Part shown: positions 15,058-24,110 of the stretch, piece by piece
How the letters are laid out: the number at the start of each line of letters is the position of its first letter
Position numbering within the stretch: position 1 is the stretch's first letter
Assembly: GCA_039930465.1 (NCBI GenBank)
Contig: JBDTTU010000063.1
Coordinates: 1 to 24,597, forward strand
DNA from: LMDS01 sp039930465
GTDB taxonomy: Bacteria > Pseudomonadota > Gammaproteobacteria > Burkholderiales > Burkholderiaceae_C
Direction: 5' to 3'
Length of the DNA stretch: 24,597 bases
The notes under the pieces: generated by a model
Seen by the model: only the letters and a program-made list of their open reading frames with translations
The model's database searches: none
What the model was told of the DNA's origin: nothing
Program-made: the position numbers and the translations under genes

Positions 15058-16236
15058 TCAACCTGTCCGTGGCTTGCTCTCGCTCAGGCCCATAGACCGG
15101 CCGATGACTTCCTTCATGATCTCGTTGGTTCCACCGTAAATGCGCTGGACGCGAGCATCGGCATAGGCCCGCGCAATGGGGTACTCCCACATGTAGCCAT
15201 AGCCCCCATGCAGTTGCAGGCACTCGTCGATCACCTTGCATTGCAGGTCGGAGCACCAGTACTTGGCCATGCTCGCCGTGGCGGTATCGAGTCTTTCCTG
15301 CATGTACAGCTCGCAGCACTTGTCCACGAACACGCGCGCCACCTGCACCTCGGTCTGCAGTTCGGCCAGCTTGAATCGAGTGTTCTGGAATGCTGCGACC
15401 GGCTGGCCAAACGCCTTGCGTTCCATGACATAGGAAACCGTTCCGTCGATCGCAGCCTGCGCCGCTGCTACGGCGGAGATCGCGATGCTCAAGCGTTCCC
15501 AAGGGAGTTGCTCCATCAGGCAGATGAATCCCCTGTTCTCGTGAGCCTCTCCGCCGAGCAGATTATCGGCAGGCACACGCACGTTGTCGAAAAACAGCTC
15601 GGAGGTGTCCTGCGCCTTGAGTCCCAGTTTTTTCAGGCGCTTGCCATGGGCGAAGCCCTCCATCCCACGCTCCACCAACAGCAAGCTGGTGCCCTTGGCG
15701 CCGCCCTGGGGATTCGTCTTGGCCACGACCACGACCAGGTCCGCGTGCCAGCCGTTGGTGATGAAGGTCTTGCTACCGTTCAGGAGGTAGCTGCCATCCG
15801 CCTGCTTGATCGCGGTGGTCTTGATGCCTTGCAGATCGCTGCCGGCAGCAGGCTCGCTCATCGCGATCGCACTGATGATTTCTCCACTGGCGAGCCTGGG
15901 CAGGAACCTGAGTTTCTGCTCCTGCGTGCCATAGCGCAGGATGTAGGGTGCAACGAGTTCGTTATGAAGGGTAAAGCCGATGCCGGTGAAGCCGCCTGCG
16001 TTGAGCTCCTCCATCTGCACCACGGAGTAGAGCTTGTTAGCCCCCGACCCGCCGTACGCCTCCGGCATCGTCATGCACAGGAAGCCGTTCTTACCGGCCT
16101 GGGTCCAGACTTCACGCGCCACGTAACCCTGGTCTTCCCAGGCCTCATGGTAGGGCGCGATTTCCTTGTCGATGAAGCGGCGAAAGCTTTCGCGAAACGC
16201 CTCGTGGTCGGCGCTGAAGAGGGTGCGTTCGATCAT
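15058..16236 (-). CDS. Acyl-CoA dehydrogenase (LCAD/IVD type)
   Basis: 392-residue FAD enzyme that introduces the 2,3 double bond of an acyl-CoA and passes electrons to ETF. Start ATG 16236 is preferred over GTG 16251, because GTGAGG just upstream serves as its ribosome site. Helical N-terminal domain at about 1-115, the beta domain with AIAMSEPAAGSDLQGI and FITNGWHADLVV, then the C-terminal helical domain. The end reads IYGGTNEIMKE. Gly in place of the Glu of YEGT, together with Glu247 in LPWERLSIA, marks the LCAD/isovaleryl-CoA-dehydrogenase arrangement of the catalytic base. It is last in the minus-strand operon and starts 14 bp after the hydratase stop. Chain-length or branching preference cannot be told. 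Confidence 0.93.
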   Translation of the reverse strand: MIERTLFSADHEAFRESFRRFIDKEIAPYHEAWEDQGYVAREVWTQAGKNGFLCMTMPEAYGGSGANKLYSVVQMEELNAGGFTGIGFTLHNELVAPYILRYGTQEQKLRFLPRLASGEIISAIAMSEPAAGSDLQGIKTTAIKQADGSYLLNGSKTFITNGWHADLVVVVAKTNPQGGAKGTSLLLVERGMEGFAHGKRLKKLGLKAQDTSELFFDNVRVPADNLLGGEAHENRGFICLMEQLPWERLSIAISAVAAAQAAIDGTVSYVMERKAFGQPVAAFQNTRFKLAELQTEVQVARVFVDKCCELYMQERLDTATASMAKYWCSDLQCKVIDECLQLHGGYGYMWEYPIARAYADARVQRIYGGTNEIMKEVIGRSMGLSESKPRTG

Positions 16237-16250
16237 CTTTAAATACCTCA

Positions 16251-17024
16251 CTAGTGGCCGGTCCAGACCGGCGCCCTCTTTTCAAGAAAGGCACGCACGC
16301 CTTCCTGGGCGTCCTGGCTGCCGGCGATCGCGTTCAGCGCGGCCTTGGTGAAGTCCCAGCCAGCGGGATCGGCAAGCGCCAGCACCCCGTTCATCGCACC
16401 CAAAGAGGCTTGCACAGAGAGTGGCGCATTGGCGGCGATGCGTCGGGCCAGTTGCAATGCCTGCGCCAATGCCTCGCCCGGTTGCACCAGGGCGTTCACC
16501 AAGCCGACCTCGTGGGCACGGCCCGCGTTCATAGGCTCACCGGTGAGCACCAATTCACGGGCGATGTTGGGTGGCAGGGCCTGCAGCGCGCGGAACAGCG
16601 CGCCGCAAGTTGGCAGTACGCCGCGAACGACCTCTGGCAGGCCGAAGCTCGCGTTGCTCGCTGCGACCACCATGTCGCAGGCCAGCACAATCTCCATGCC
16701 ACCGCCCAAGGCCACCCCTTCCACGGCGGCGATCAGTGGTTTGCGCCGACGGCGGCGAATGACGCCGTATTCGCCGCCGCGCTCGGTGACATAGTCGCCG
16801 CGCGAGGTCAGGTCGCTACCGGCGCAGAACACCGTTTGACCACCCGTGAGCACGCCGGCAAAAATATCGGGGTCGTCGTCCAGAGTGTTGAGGGCGGCAT
16901 CCAGTGCATCGGCCAACGCGCGGTCCACAGCATTGCGCTTTTGCGCTCGCTGCAGGGTGATGACCAGAACACGGCCATCGAGTTCGGTAGTGACCAGCGG
17001 GGCCTGTGTCACGGTTGGACTCAT
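16251..17024 (-). CDS. Enoyl-CoA hydratase/isomerase family protein
   Basis: 257-residue crotonase-fold enzyme expected to hydrate the enoyl-CoA made by the dehydrogenase gene. Both catalytic glutamates of true hydratases are kept: Glu111 in VALGGGMEIVLACD and Glu131 in FGLPEVVRGVLP. The oxyanion-hole region includes FCAGSDL and the GGG turn. An unusual basic run, RRRRRK, lies at about residues 90-95, just before the GGG block. The start at ATG 17024 is chosen because it overlaps the stop of the nitroreductase gene (ATGA), implying coupled translation; an ATG at 17036 is also in frame. Hydratase rather than hydrolase or isomerase is inferred from the two Glu residues. Confidence 0.92.
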   Translation of the reverse strand: MSPTVTQAPLVTTELDGRVLVITLQRAQKRNAVDRALADALDAALNTLDDDPDIFAGVLTGGQTVFCAGSDLTSRGDYVTERGGEYGVIRRRRRKPLIAAVEGVALGGGMEIVLACDMVVAASNASFGLPEVVRGVLPTCGALFRALQALPPNIARELVLTGEPMNAGRAHEVGLVNALVQPGEALAQALQLARRIAANAPLSVQASLGAMNGVLALADPAGWDFTKAALNAIAGSQDAQEGVRAFLEKRAPVWTGH

Positions 17025-17716
17025 GCGTCGATCCATTGGACGACCCGCTCCATCGATGCACGCGTCGTGCGAAAACCATTTGCCGGATGATCCGGGTCCT
17101 TGTAGCCGAAGGAAATACCGCAGACGATCTGGCGCTCCGCCGGAATCTTGAAGAACTCGTGCAAGAACCTGGAGCGCATTGCAATGGCTGCCTGCGCGAT
17201 GCTGGCGACGCCGAGGCTGCGCGCCGCGAGCATGAAGTTGTTGATGTAGGCACCGCAGTCCACGGCCCCGTAAGTGCCCAGCAATGTCTCCGTCGTGATG
17301 ATCGCCACATGCGGCGCGCCGAAGAACTTGAAGTTCTCAAGAGCCTGCCGCATGGATGCCTGCCGATCACCATGTGCGATGCCCACACTGTCATAAAGCT
17401 GCAAGCCACACTCGCGGCGGCGCTCCTGGTACACACCGCGGTACTCGAGCGGCGGCGCGATATCGGAAGCCGTCTCGGCCATTGCCTGCGGGGATTGCAA
17501 GGCTTGGCGCAGCCGCTCGGTGGCGGCGGCACCGGTCACGATCACCCCCCAAGGCTGTGCGTTGCACCACGACGGCGTGCGCTGTGCCATGCGCAGGATG
17601 CTGCCGATCATGTCTTGCGCGACAGGTTCGGCAAGGTAGCCGCGGCAACTGTGGCGAGCGCCGAGTATTTCCTGGAACGCGTCGGCGAGCGCGAAGTCAG
17701 GCAATGTGCTTTTCAT
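17021..17716 (-). CDS. Nitroreductase-family FMN oxidoreductase
   Basis: 231-residue flavoprotein of the nitroreductase superfamily. FMN-contact regions are visible: GARHSCRGYLAEPV near the start, RTPSWCNAQPWGVIV, the helix AYINNFMLAARSLGVASI, and CGISFGYKD near the end. Family members use NAD(P)H to reduce nitro groups, quinones, enoates or flavin, and some act in ring or enoyl reduction, so the name does not prove a nitro substrate. The start at ATG 17716 overlaps the stop of the preceding MDR gene (ATGA); a TTG at 17722 is less likely. It lies between a quinone-oxidoreductase-like gene and the hydratase in one operon, which suggests a reductive step in the same pathway. Confidence 0.9.
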   Translation of the reverse strand: MKSTLPDFALADAFQEILGARHSCRGYLAEPVAQDMIGSILRMAQRTPSWCNAQPWGVIVTGAAATERLRQALQSPQAMAETASDIAPPLEYRGVYQERRRECGLQLYDSVGIAHGDRQASMRQALENFKFFGAPHVAIITTETLLGTYGAVDCGAYINNFMLAARSLGVASIAQAAIAMRSRFLHEFFKIPAERQIVCGISFGYKDPDHPANGFRTTRASMERVVQWIDA

Positions 17717-18684
17717 GGGCAAATCAGGATCCGGCCAATCGTGTCCCGGGCCAGCGCTTGAGTAGCAGCTTGCGAAAATTTCTCAAGCCGAAAACTCCCG
17801 GCAATCCGGGGGCGGATGCGCCCGTTTTGGTGGAGTGCCGTCACCTCGGCCATCAGCGCGCGGAACTTCATGGGCTCACGTTCCCCGAATTGCCGGATGT
17901 CCACGCCAACCAGTGATGCGCCCTTGACGATGGGTAGGTTGCTGCGCAAAGCACCGATTTGACCGCTCGCGAACCCGACCATCAGGTGCCTTCCGCCCCA
18001 GCCTAGGCTCCGGAAACCAAGGTCGGTCATATCGCCTCCAACCGTGTCGAGCACCAGGTCGACGCCACGCGGCACGAGGGCTTTGACGCTTTCCTTCAAG
18101 TGGGTGGGATCGTCGGCATCGATCACCTCGTCCGCACCAGCATCGATCGCAGCCTGTCGTTTGGCTGGGCTCGACGCCGCTGCGATGACTCGCGCGCCCA
18201 GCACCTTGGCCAGTTGAACGGCCGCGTGGCCGACCCCGCCGGACGCACCCAGAACAAGCACCGTTTCGCCGCGCTGCAACTGCCCGCGGTCGCGCAAGGC
18301 ATACAGGGCTGTTCCATAGGGCACGTTCAGCACGGCGGCTTCGTCGAGGGGTACGTCCGCCCCTACGCTTTGCAGGTTCGCGGCGGGTACGCACAGGTAC
18401 TCAGCCCAAGCCCCGCCTGCAGTCGAGCCGCTGACCCGAGACCCGATGCCGAGTGATCCATAGCCACCAGAACCAAGCGCGTCCACGACGCCGGCGAATT
18501 CACTGCCGCCGGTGAAGGGCAAGGGCGGGCGCATCTGGTATTCACCGCGCACCAGGAGAAGGTCGACAAAGGATATGCCACTGAACTGCATGCGCACCCG
18601 CACTTCTCCGGGACTCGGCTCGGGCATCGGAACGGTTTCCAGGCGCACGCCGTCCTGGAAGTTGTGTACTCTCACCGCATGCAC
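17713..18684 (-). CDS. Quinone-oxidoreductase-type MDR family oxidoreductase
   Basis: 323-residue member of the medium-chain dehydrogenase/reductase superfamily, QOR branch. It has the GroES-like N-terminal domain (FSGISFVDLLLVRGEYQ, PFTGGSEFAGVVDALGSG), the NAD(P)-binding fold with GASGGVG at about 146-152, then DLVLDTVGGDM. It lacks the cysteines of zinc alcohol dehydrogenases, so it is zinc-independent. Relatives reduce quinones, enones or enoyl-CoAs with NADPH. The start codon is GTG 18684, since no ATG is available in frame and GGAG lies 10 bp before it. It follows the acyl-CoA ligase by 53 bp and overlaps the nitroreductase gene. It could reduce an unsaturated CoA ester or a carbonyl intermediate. 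Confidence 0.9.
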   Translation of the reverse strand: MHAVRVHNFQDGVRLETVPMPEPSPGEVRVRMQFSGISFVDLLLVRGEYQMRPPLPFTGGSEFAGVVDALGSGGYGSLGIGSRVSGSTAGGAWAEYLCVPAANLQSVGADVPLDEAAVLNVPYGTALYALRDRGQLQRGETVLVLGASGGVGHAAVQLAKVLGARVIAAASSPAKRQAAIDAGADEVIDADDPTHLKESVKALVPRGVDLVLDTVGGDMTDLGFRSLGWGGRHLMVGFASGQIGALRSNLPIVKGASLVGVDIRQFGEREPMKFRALMAEVTALHQNGRIRPRIAGSFRLEKFSQAATQALARDTIGRILICP

Positions 18685-18737
18685 TTGTAGTTCGCTCCAA
18701 AAAGAAGTTGATGCAACACTGTCGAACGCAACACGCG

Positions 18738-20300
18738 TTAGCCGACCTGCCGCAGCTGGTCAACCCAATAGGGGGCACGCAAGGCCTTCTTGTCCACCTT
18801 CCCGAGGCCGGTGAGCGGCAGGCGGTCGACAAACACGATCTTCTTGGGGGCCTGCACTGGGCCTTTTCGCGCCTTGACGAGTTGCATGAGTTCATCTCCC
18901 GACACACTGAGGCCCCCCTTGCAAACCACCACTGCCATCACCGCTTCGCCCCATTTAGGGTCGGGCACGCCGATGACCGTCACCTGGGCCACGGCGGGAT
19001 GGCTGGCGATGACGTCCTCCACGTCACGTGGATAGACGTTGAAGCCACCCGTCACCACCATGTCCTTTTTGCGGTCAACGATATACAGGTAGCCACGGTC
19101 ATCGGCGTAGGCCATGTCGCCGGTGTGTAGCCAACCGTCTTTCAATGTTTCGGCCGTCAACTCGGGCTGATTCAGGTAGTGCTGCATCACGCTGGGAGAA
19201 CGCGCGCAGAGTTCACCAATTTCGCCAACGGGCACGGGCTGGCTTGCATCGTCAAGCACACGCAACAAGGTGCCAGTCGTCGCCATGCCGCAGGAAGCAA
19301 ACAGTTCCGGGTGACGCAAGTCGTGGTCACTGCGGCGCAACAAGGTCAGCGGGTAGCCCTCCGTCTGACCATAGAGTTGCGAAAACACAGGTCCAAACCT
19401 TTCCAGGCCCTCGCGCAGCCGGCTGGGCACCATGGGAGAGGCCCCGTACAGCAGCAACTCCAGTGAAGACAAGTCGGCCTTGGCCAGACCGGGATGGTCG
19501 AGCAAGGCATAGACCATGGTCGGCACCAACAGCATCACGTTGATGTGCTGGCTGGCCACGATGTCGAAGACGCGTTGCGGGTCGAACCCATTCATCAGGT
19601 ACACGCTGCCGCCGCGCGTGAGGACCGGCAGTACTTTGCTGCCCGCCACATGGGAGATCGGTGCCACTGCCAGGAAGTGCGGCGTGGCGGGCAGCTCGAA
19701 GTCCGCCAGGATGGAGATCAGCATGTGCGCATAGCTGGCATGATCGCGCGCCACTCCCTTGGAGCGCCCAGTGGTGCCACCGGTGTAGGCGACGTAGCTC
19801 AAGTCAGTCGCGTGGGCAAGATCCATGGGCGCATGGCTGCCCGTCTTCTCTGCCGCTGCCAGCAGATCCCGACCGAAGGTGGAAGGGCCAAGGGTATACA
19901 CCGCCCGCAAATCCGGCGCCGCGGCAGCCAGCTCACCGCCGCGCGGCCCGAAGGCTTTCGTGTCAACCACGAGCGCATCCGCGTCGAAGTCGCGCAGTTG
20001 AAACAGGTGATCTTCCAGTGAGCCCATGGGATGCAGCCAGCTGACGGCCATGCCGCCGCAAAGCGCAGCCATGCCCGCACACCAAGCCGACGCGAGGTTG
20101 GACATCAGCAGGGCAACACGCCCGCCTCTGGCGAGGCCGGCCGACGCGTAGACCTGTTGCATCCGGCCGATCAGATCAGCGGTCGCACGGTACGTCAGCT
20201 GCCCACCGTCCCAGCGGAAGGCCACGCGATCGGGATAGCGCGCGAGCGCGCGCAGCAGAACTTCGTTGGTAGTGGGAAGCAACATATTTCTGGAAATCAT
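18738..20300 (-). CDS. AMP-forming acyl-CoA ligase
   Basis: 520-residue member of the ANL superfamily; it activates a carboxylic acid with ATP and CoA and so would open the pathway coded by this operon. Core motifs: A3 phosphate loop YTGGTTGRSKGVARDH (about 172-187), A5 LYGQTEGYP (about 309-317), A7 HTGD, A8 hinge YIVDRKKDMVVTGGFNVYP (about 406-424), and the adenylation Lys501 in LTGLGKVDKKALR. ATG 20300 is chosen because GGAG ends about 6 bp before it; the frame opens further to 20342 without such a site. Similar proteins act on medium- or long-chain, cyclic or aromatic acids, and the acid used here cannot be read. It lies 48 bp after the nitronate-monooxygenase-like gene. Confidence 0.93.
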   Translation of the reverse strand: MISRNMLLPTTNEVLLRALARYPDRVAFRWDGGQLTYRATADLIGRMQQVYASAGLARGGRVALLMSNLASAWCAGMAALCGGMAVSWLHPMGSLEDHLFQLRDFDADALVVDTKAFGPRGGELAAAAPDLRAVYTLGPSTFGRDLLAAAEKTGSHAPMDLAHATDLSYVAYTGGTTGRSKGVARDHASYAHMLISILADFELPATPHFLAVAPISHVAGSKVLPVLTRGGSVYLMNGFDPQRVFDIVASQHINVMLLVPTMVYALLDHPGLAKADLSSLELLLYGASPMVPSRLREGLERFGPVFSQLYGQTEGYPLTLLRRSDHDLRHPELFASCGMATTGTLLRVLDDASQPVPVGEIGELCARSPSVMQHYLNQPELTAETLKDGWLHTGDMAYADDRGYLYIVDRKKDMVVTGGFNVYPRDVEDVIASHPAVAQVTVIGVPDPKWGEAVMAVVVCKGGLSVSGDELMQLVKARKGPVQAPKKIVFVDRLPLTGLGKVDKKALRAPYWVDQLRQVG

Positions 20301-20348
20301 CGATGTCTCCGTGCAGGGCTCGGGCGCATTGACCGAGATCAAGAATGT

Positions 20349-21344
20349 TTAGGCAGTTCCGGGCGCGGCATGGCGAGCAGCCTGATATTCGGAAGCGGTG
20401 CGCTCGACCAGCTCGGCGACAGACTCGATCCCTTGCACACCCGATACGCTGTGGCCCGCGCTCCAGACATCGCTCCAACGTCGTGGGCCACCGGCGTTGG
20501 CGCTGGTTCTGCTGCTGTACAACTCTTTGGCCGTGGCTGTACTCACCTGCTCGTCGAGCTTGGCGGGGTCCAGACCGGCTGCACGTATGGACGCTTGCAG
20601 CATGTTGGCGTCAAGACCCGTAAAGGCGCGCGTCAGCACCACATCGTCCATGCTGCTGTCGACCAGCATCTGCCGGTAGGCGTTCGTGGCCATGCTCTCG
20701 CGGGTCGCGATGAAACGCGTCCCCATGTAGGCCAGATCACAGCCAAGTGCTTGTGCGGCCCACAGCGCAGCACCATCGGCCATGCCACCCGACAGGACGA
20801 GCGGGCCTTTGAAGAATGACCTCACGGCGCGCACGAATGCGAAAGGATTGAGCGTGCCGGTCTGGCCCCCAGCTCCGGCAGTCAGCAGCACCAGGCCGTC
20901 GGCTCCCGCATCGATCGCCTTCCGGGCATGCGCCAGCGTGGCCACATCGGCCAACACCAAACAGCCAATGTCATGCAATGCGGGAATCACAGGTGTGGGG
21001 CTGCCAACGCTGGTAATGACCAACTCCACTCGATGCCGAACCAGGCAGGCGAGATCCTCCTGCAGTCTCGGTTGACGGATGATGAGATTGGGGGCGAATG
21101 GCGCGGGAGGGACATCACAATCGACCAGCGATTCCTTGATGCGCTGCAGCCACTGGTCCAGTTGCTCAACCGAGCGCGCGTTGGCTGTCGGGAACGCGCC
21201 AATGACTCCCTTCCGGCAGGCAGCGCTGACAAGGTCTACCCCTGAAACATGCAGCATCGGCGCCGCAATGAGCGGCAGGCGCAGCCGCGACGCCAGTGGC
21301 AGTGGCAGGCCACCCAGTGATGGTGCAACTGTCGGGCTGGTCAT
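20349..21344 (-). CDS. Nitronate-monooxygenase-like FMN oxidoreductase
   Basis: 331-residue TIM-barrel flavoprotein of the 2-nitropropane dioxygenase/nitronate monooxygenase group. Visible features: LRLPLIAAPMLHVSGVDLV at the start, LVITSVGSPTPV, the phosphate-binding region AGADGLVLLTAGAGGQTG, then LVLSGGMADG and LAYMGTRFIATRES. The GAGGQTG form differs from the EAGGHxG of classical class I enzymes. Members of this branch often sit among acyl-CoA genes and may act on other substrates, such as enoyl or keto acids. The start at ATG 21344 overlaps the stop of the binding-protein gene (ATGA). A diverged internal fragment of the same family is at 14946-15038. Nitronate as substrate is possible but unproven. 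Confidence 0.88.
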   Translation of the reverse strand: MTSPTVAPSLGGLPLPLASRLRLPLIAAPMLHVSGVDLVSAACRKGVIGAFPTANARSVEQLDQWLQRIKESLVDCDVPPAPFAPNLIIRQPRLQEDLACLVRHRVELVITSVGSPTPVIPALHDIGCLVLADVATLAHARKAIDAGADGLVLLTAGAGGQTGTLNPFAFVRAVRSFFKGPLVLSGGMADGAALWAAQALGCDLAYMGTRFIATRESMATNAYRQMLVDSSMDDVVLTRAFTGLDANMLQASIRAAGLDPAKLDEQVSTATAKELYSSRTSANAGGPRRWSDVWSAGHSVSGVQGIESVAELVERTASEYQAARHAAPGTA

Positions 21345-22519
21345 CGCGCAAGGTTGTTGATCGGCTGGATCGGTATCGTCTTCCAACGCCCGTCCTGGAT
21401 CTGTGCGAGGTTGACCCTATCGGTGCCGACGTGCAGCGTGCTGCTGAACTTCATGGCCGGGAGGCCGAAGATGTCCTCGGGTATCGTCAGCGATTCCATC
21501 GTCTTGGCAAAGGTTTCGGTCGTCAGGTTTGGGCCGGTCTTTTGCAGGCCTGAGATCAGGCGGTCAGCGATGGCATAGCCAACGACCGACAACACGCTCG
21601 GCTCCACGCCAAAGGCGGTCTGGTACTTGTTGGCCCAGAATCGCACCGCGGGCGACGCATCATCCAGATAAGGATGCGGCGCAAAGTAGGCTGCGTAGAA
21701 GCCGTCCATCGCCTTGCCGCCCAGCTTCGGGATCAAGGCCGTGTAAGCGGCCATGCCGCCGATCACGGTCGGGCTGTAGTTCAGCTTGCGCATCTCCAGC
21801 AGCGTCCCCACGGTCTCGCGAATCACTGTGCCCATGATGACGAAATCGCAGTTGGCCGATTTCAGGCGCGCGACCTGCGACGAGAAATCCGTCGCCCCCC
21901 GCTTGTAGGTCGTTCGCTCGGCGAGCTCGACGCCGATGTCCTTAAGTCCAGCCTCCGCACCACGGACAACCTCCAGGCCGGATTCGTCATCCTGGTACAG
22001 CGTGCAGACCTTCGAGGCCTTCTTCTCCTGGACGAGCGCCGGAATGGTTACCCGGGAGGCCTGGAAATAGGAAGGGGCGAATGCCCATTTCAGCTTGGTC
22101 GGCGGATCGAACATCTCCCGCGCATTCGAGGCAGGCATGAAGTTGATGATGTTCTTCTCGAACAGCACCGGCATGGCCGCAAGGTTGGTCGGCGTGCCGA
22201 TGCTGCCCACCATCATGAATATCTTGTCCTGATTGACGAGCTTTTGAGTCGTGAGCACCGCCCTTTTGGGATCGTAGCCGTGGTCTTCGGCCATCAGCCT
22301 GAGCTTGCGGCCATGCACGCCCCCTTGCTCGTTAATTTCCGAAACACGCAGGCGCATACCGTTGAGCTGGTCCTTGCCGTAGGCGGCCAAGGGACCGGAC
22401 AAATCCTGGGTCGTACCCAGCACTATCTCTGTCTTGGAGACGCCCTGTTGCTGAGCGCTTGCAGTCTGGGCTGCGAGCGCCAGCAACACGACGACCGCCG
22501 ACTTATGGATGCATTTCAT
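21341..22519 (-). CDS. LivK-type periplasmic binding protein of an ABC transporter
   Basis: 392-residue class I periplasmic binding protein (Peripla_BP_6, LivJ/LivK type). A Sec signal peptide covers residues 1-22 (hydrophobic VVVLLALAAQ, cleavage after ASA). The mature start KTEIVLGTTQDLSGPLAAYG and the segments EINEQGGVHGRKLRLMAEDHGYDP and MMVGSIGTPTNLAAMPV are typical. In soil betaproteobacteria many such proteins bind aromatic or aliphatic carboxylates rather than amino acids. No permease or ATPase gene lies beside it, so it must borrow components or its partners are elsewhere. Its stop overlaps the start of the flavoprotein gene, which ties ligand capture to the catabolic operon. It is probably the receptor for the acid activated by the ligase. 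Confidence 0.92.
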   Translation of the reverse strand: MKCIHKSAVVVLLALAAQTASAQQQGVSKTEIVLGTTQDLSGPLAAYGKDQLNGMRLRVSEINEQGGVHGRKLRLMAEDHGYDPKRAVLTTQKLVNQDKIFMMVGSIGTPTNLAAMPVLFEKNIINFMPASNAREMFDPPTKLKWAFAPSYFQASRVTIPALVQEKKASKVCTLYQDDESGLEVVRGAEAGLKDIGVELAERTTYKRGATDFSSQVARLKSANCDFVIMGTVIRETVGTLLEMRKLNYSPTVIGGMAAYTALIPKLGGKAMDGFYAAYFAPHPYLDDASPAVRFWANKYQTAFGVEPSVLSVVGYAIADRLISGLQKTGPNLTTETFAKTMESLTIPEDIFGLPAMKFSSTLHVGTDRVNLAQIQDGRWKTIPIQPINNLAR

Positions 22520-22586
22520 GGTATGTCTCGGGTAAGTTGAGTTAGACCTTGGCCATCAATGACGCGAGCGACTTCCGCCGTATCAC

Positions 22587-24097
22587 CTACATTGACGCGT
22601 GGAACCGTCGGCTTTCGAGCGCGCGCTGCACAAGCCAAGGCGAGGGTTCATATCGCCTGCCGTAAGCCTCCGACATTCGCTGCGCGGTCGACACGAAGCG
22701 TTCCAAGCCTTGGGTATCGATATACGACAGCACGCCACCGGTCCAAGCCGGGTAGCCAATACCAAGGATCGAGCCGACGTCCGCATCTCCCGGATCGGTG
22801 ATGACACCCTCCTCCACGCAGCGAGCGGCTTCGATGGCCTGAATTGTCAAGAAGCGAAGCTTCAGTTCTTCGACATCGGGTTGCGTCAAGGCAGGGGGAC
22901 AGAGCTTCGCAAGTCCAGGCCACAACCGCTTCTTGCCTTCCTTCGGATATTCATAGAACCCGGCGCCGGCCAGCTTTCCGCTTCGTCCCAGCTCGGTCAC
23001 CATCCTGCGCGTCAGATCGATCGACAGCGCGGGTTCATGCGCAGGCTGCACGCCGTCGGCCAGCCACTGGTCATAGACCTTGAGCGTGATGTCCAGAGAA
23101 ACCTCGTCCGTTGCGGCCAACGGTCCGACGGGCATGCCAGCCTGGCGAGCAGCGTTTTCAATCAACGGCGGAAGGACTCCTTCTTGCAGCATGGCAAGCC
23201 CCTCCTTCACAAAGGATCCGAACGTACGGCTGGTGAAAAAGCCGCGGCTGTCATGGACCACGATGGGTGTCTTGCGCAGTTGCTCGGCCAGATCCAAAGT
23301 GCGCGCGAGCGTTGCCCTGCTCGTGGCCTCGCCGACGATGAGCTCCAGCAAAGGCATGCGCTCGACAGGCGAAAAGAAGTGGGTGCCAATGAAGTTCGCT
23401 GGACGCGCGAAAGCGCCGGCCAGACCGCTGATCGGCAAGGTCGACGTATTGCTGCCGAATACGGCGTCCTCGTCCATCGCAGCAGCGGCCAGACGTGTCA
23501 CTTCGGCCTTGACCTCACGGCTTTCGAACACCGCCTCGATGACGAACTGGCAGCCTGCCAAATCACCATATGCCGCCGTCGGATGAATCCGCGCGAGGAG
23601 AACGTCTGCCGCTTCGCGCGTGGACTGTCCGCGTGCAACGGCCTTGTCCAGCACAGCACCCGAGTACGCCTTTCCAGCTTCGGCGCGCGCGAGCGTCGTA
23701 TCCAAGAGAGTCACGTCCATGCCCGCTGCCGCGCCAGCGTAGGCGATGCCAGAGCCCATCATGCCGGCGCCGAGCACCCCAAGCTTTCGCACGAGCGTCT
23801 TGGGCACGCCGATCGGCCTGTTGGCGAGCTTGTCGGCGCGCATCTTGTTGACAAACATGGTGCGCATCAGGTTGCGCGCCACGTCGCCCGACAGCAGCTG
23901 TCCGAAGTATTTGGCCTCGATCCGCACGCCCAACTCGAACGGCACCTGAGTGCCTTCATAGACGGCGGAAAGTATGGCCAGTGGCCCCGGATTGTTGCGT
24001 TGGGTCTGCTTGGCCAGCAACGTTGTGCCCGCGGTAAAACTTCGGCCTACATGACCCGCCGCCGGTCCCGCACCACCAGGAATGCGGTAGCCCTTGG
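22587..24097 (-). pseudogene. FadB-like 3-hydroxyacyl-CoA dehydrogenase, 5' end removed by IS21-type insertion
   Basis: The remaining part holds the linker (TKGYRIPGG, PLAILSAVYEGTQVPF, ARNLMRTMFVNK), the NAD fold (KLGVLGAGMMGSGIAYAG) and catalytic residues in GTHFFSPVERMPLLELI (His and Glu of the dehydrogenase dyad). Two C-terminal helical domains with DEVSLDI and AGFYEYPKEGKK follow. In bifunctional FadB/FadJ-type proteins a crotonase domain of roughly 200 residues, plus more linker, precedes this; none is found here. Homology starts exactly where the IS21-type end stops. The frame runs on into the IS to a GTG at 24182, giving a possible 531-residue hybrid whose first 28 or so residues are IS sequence. 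The dehydrogenase half could still fold; hydratase activity is lost. It is the first gene of the catabolic operon, 67 bp before the binding protein. Confidence 0.82.
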
Positions 24098-24110
24098 TGC
24101 GTATTTCAGC

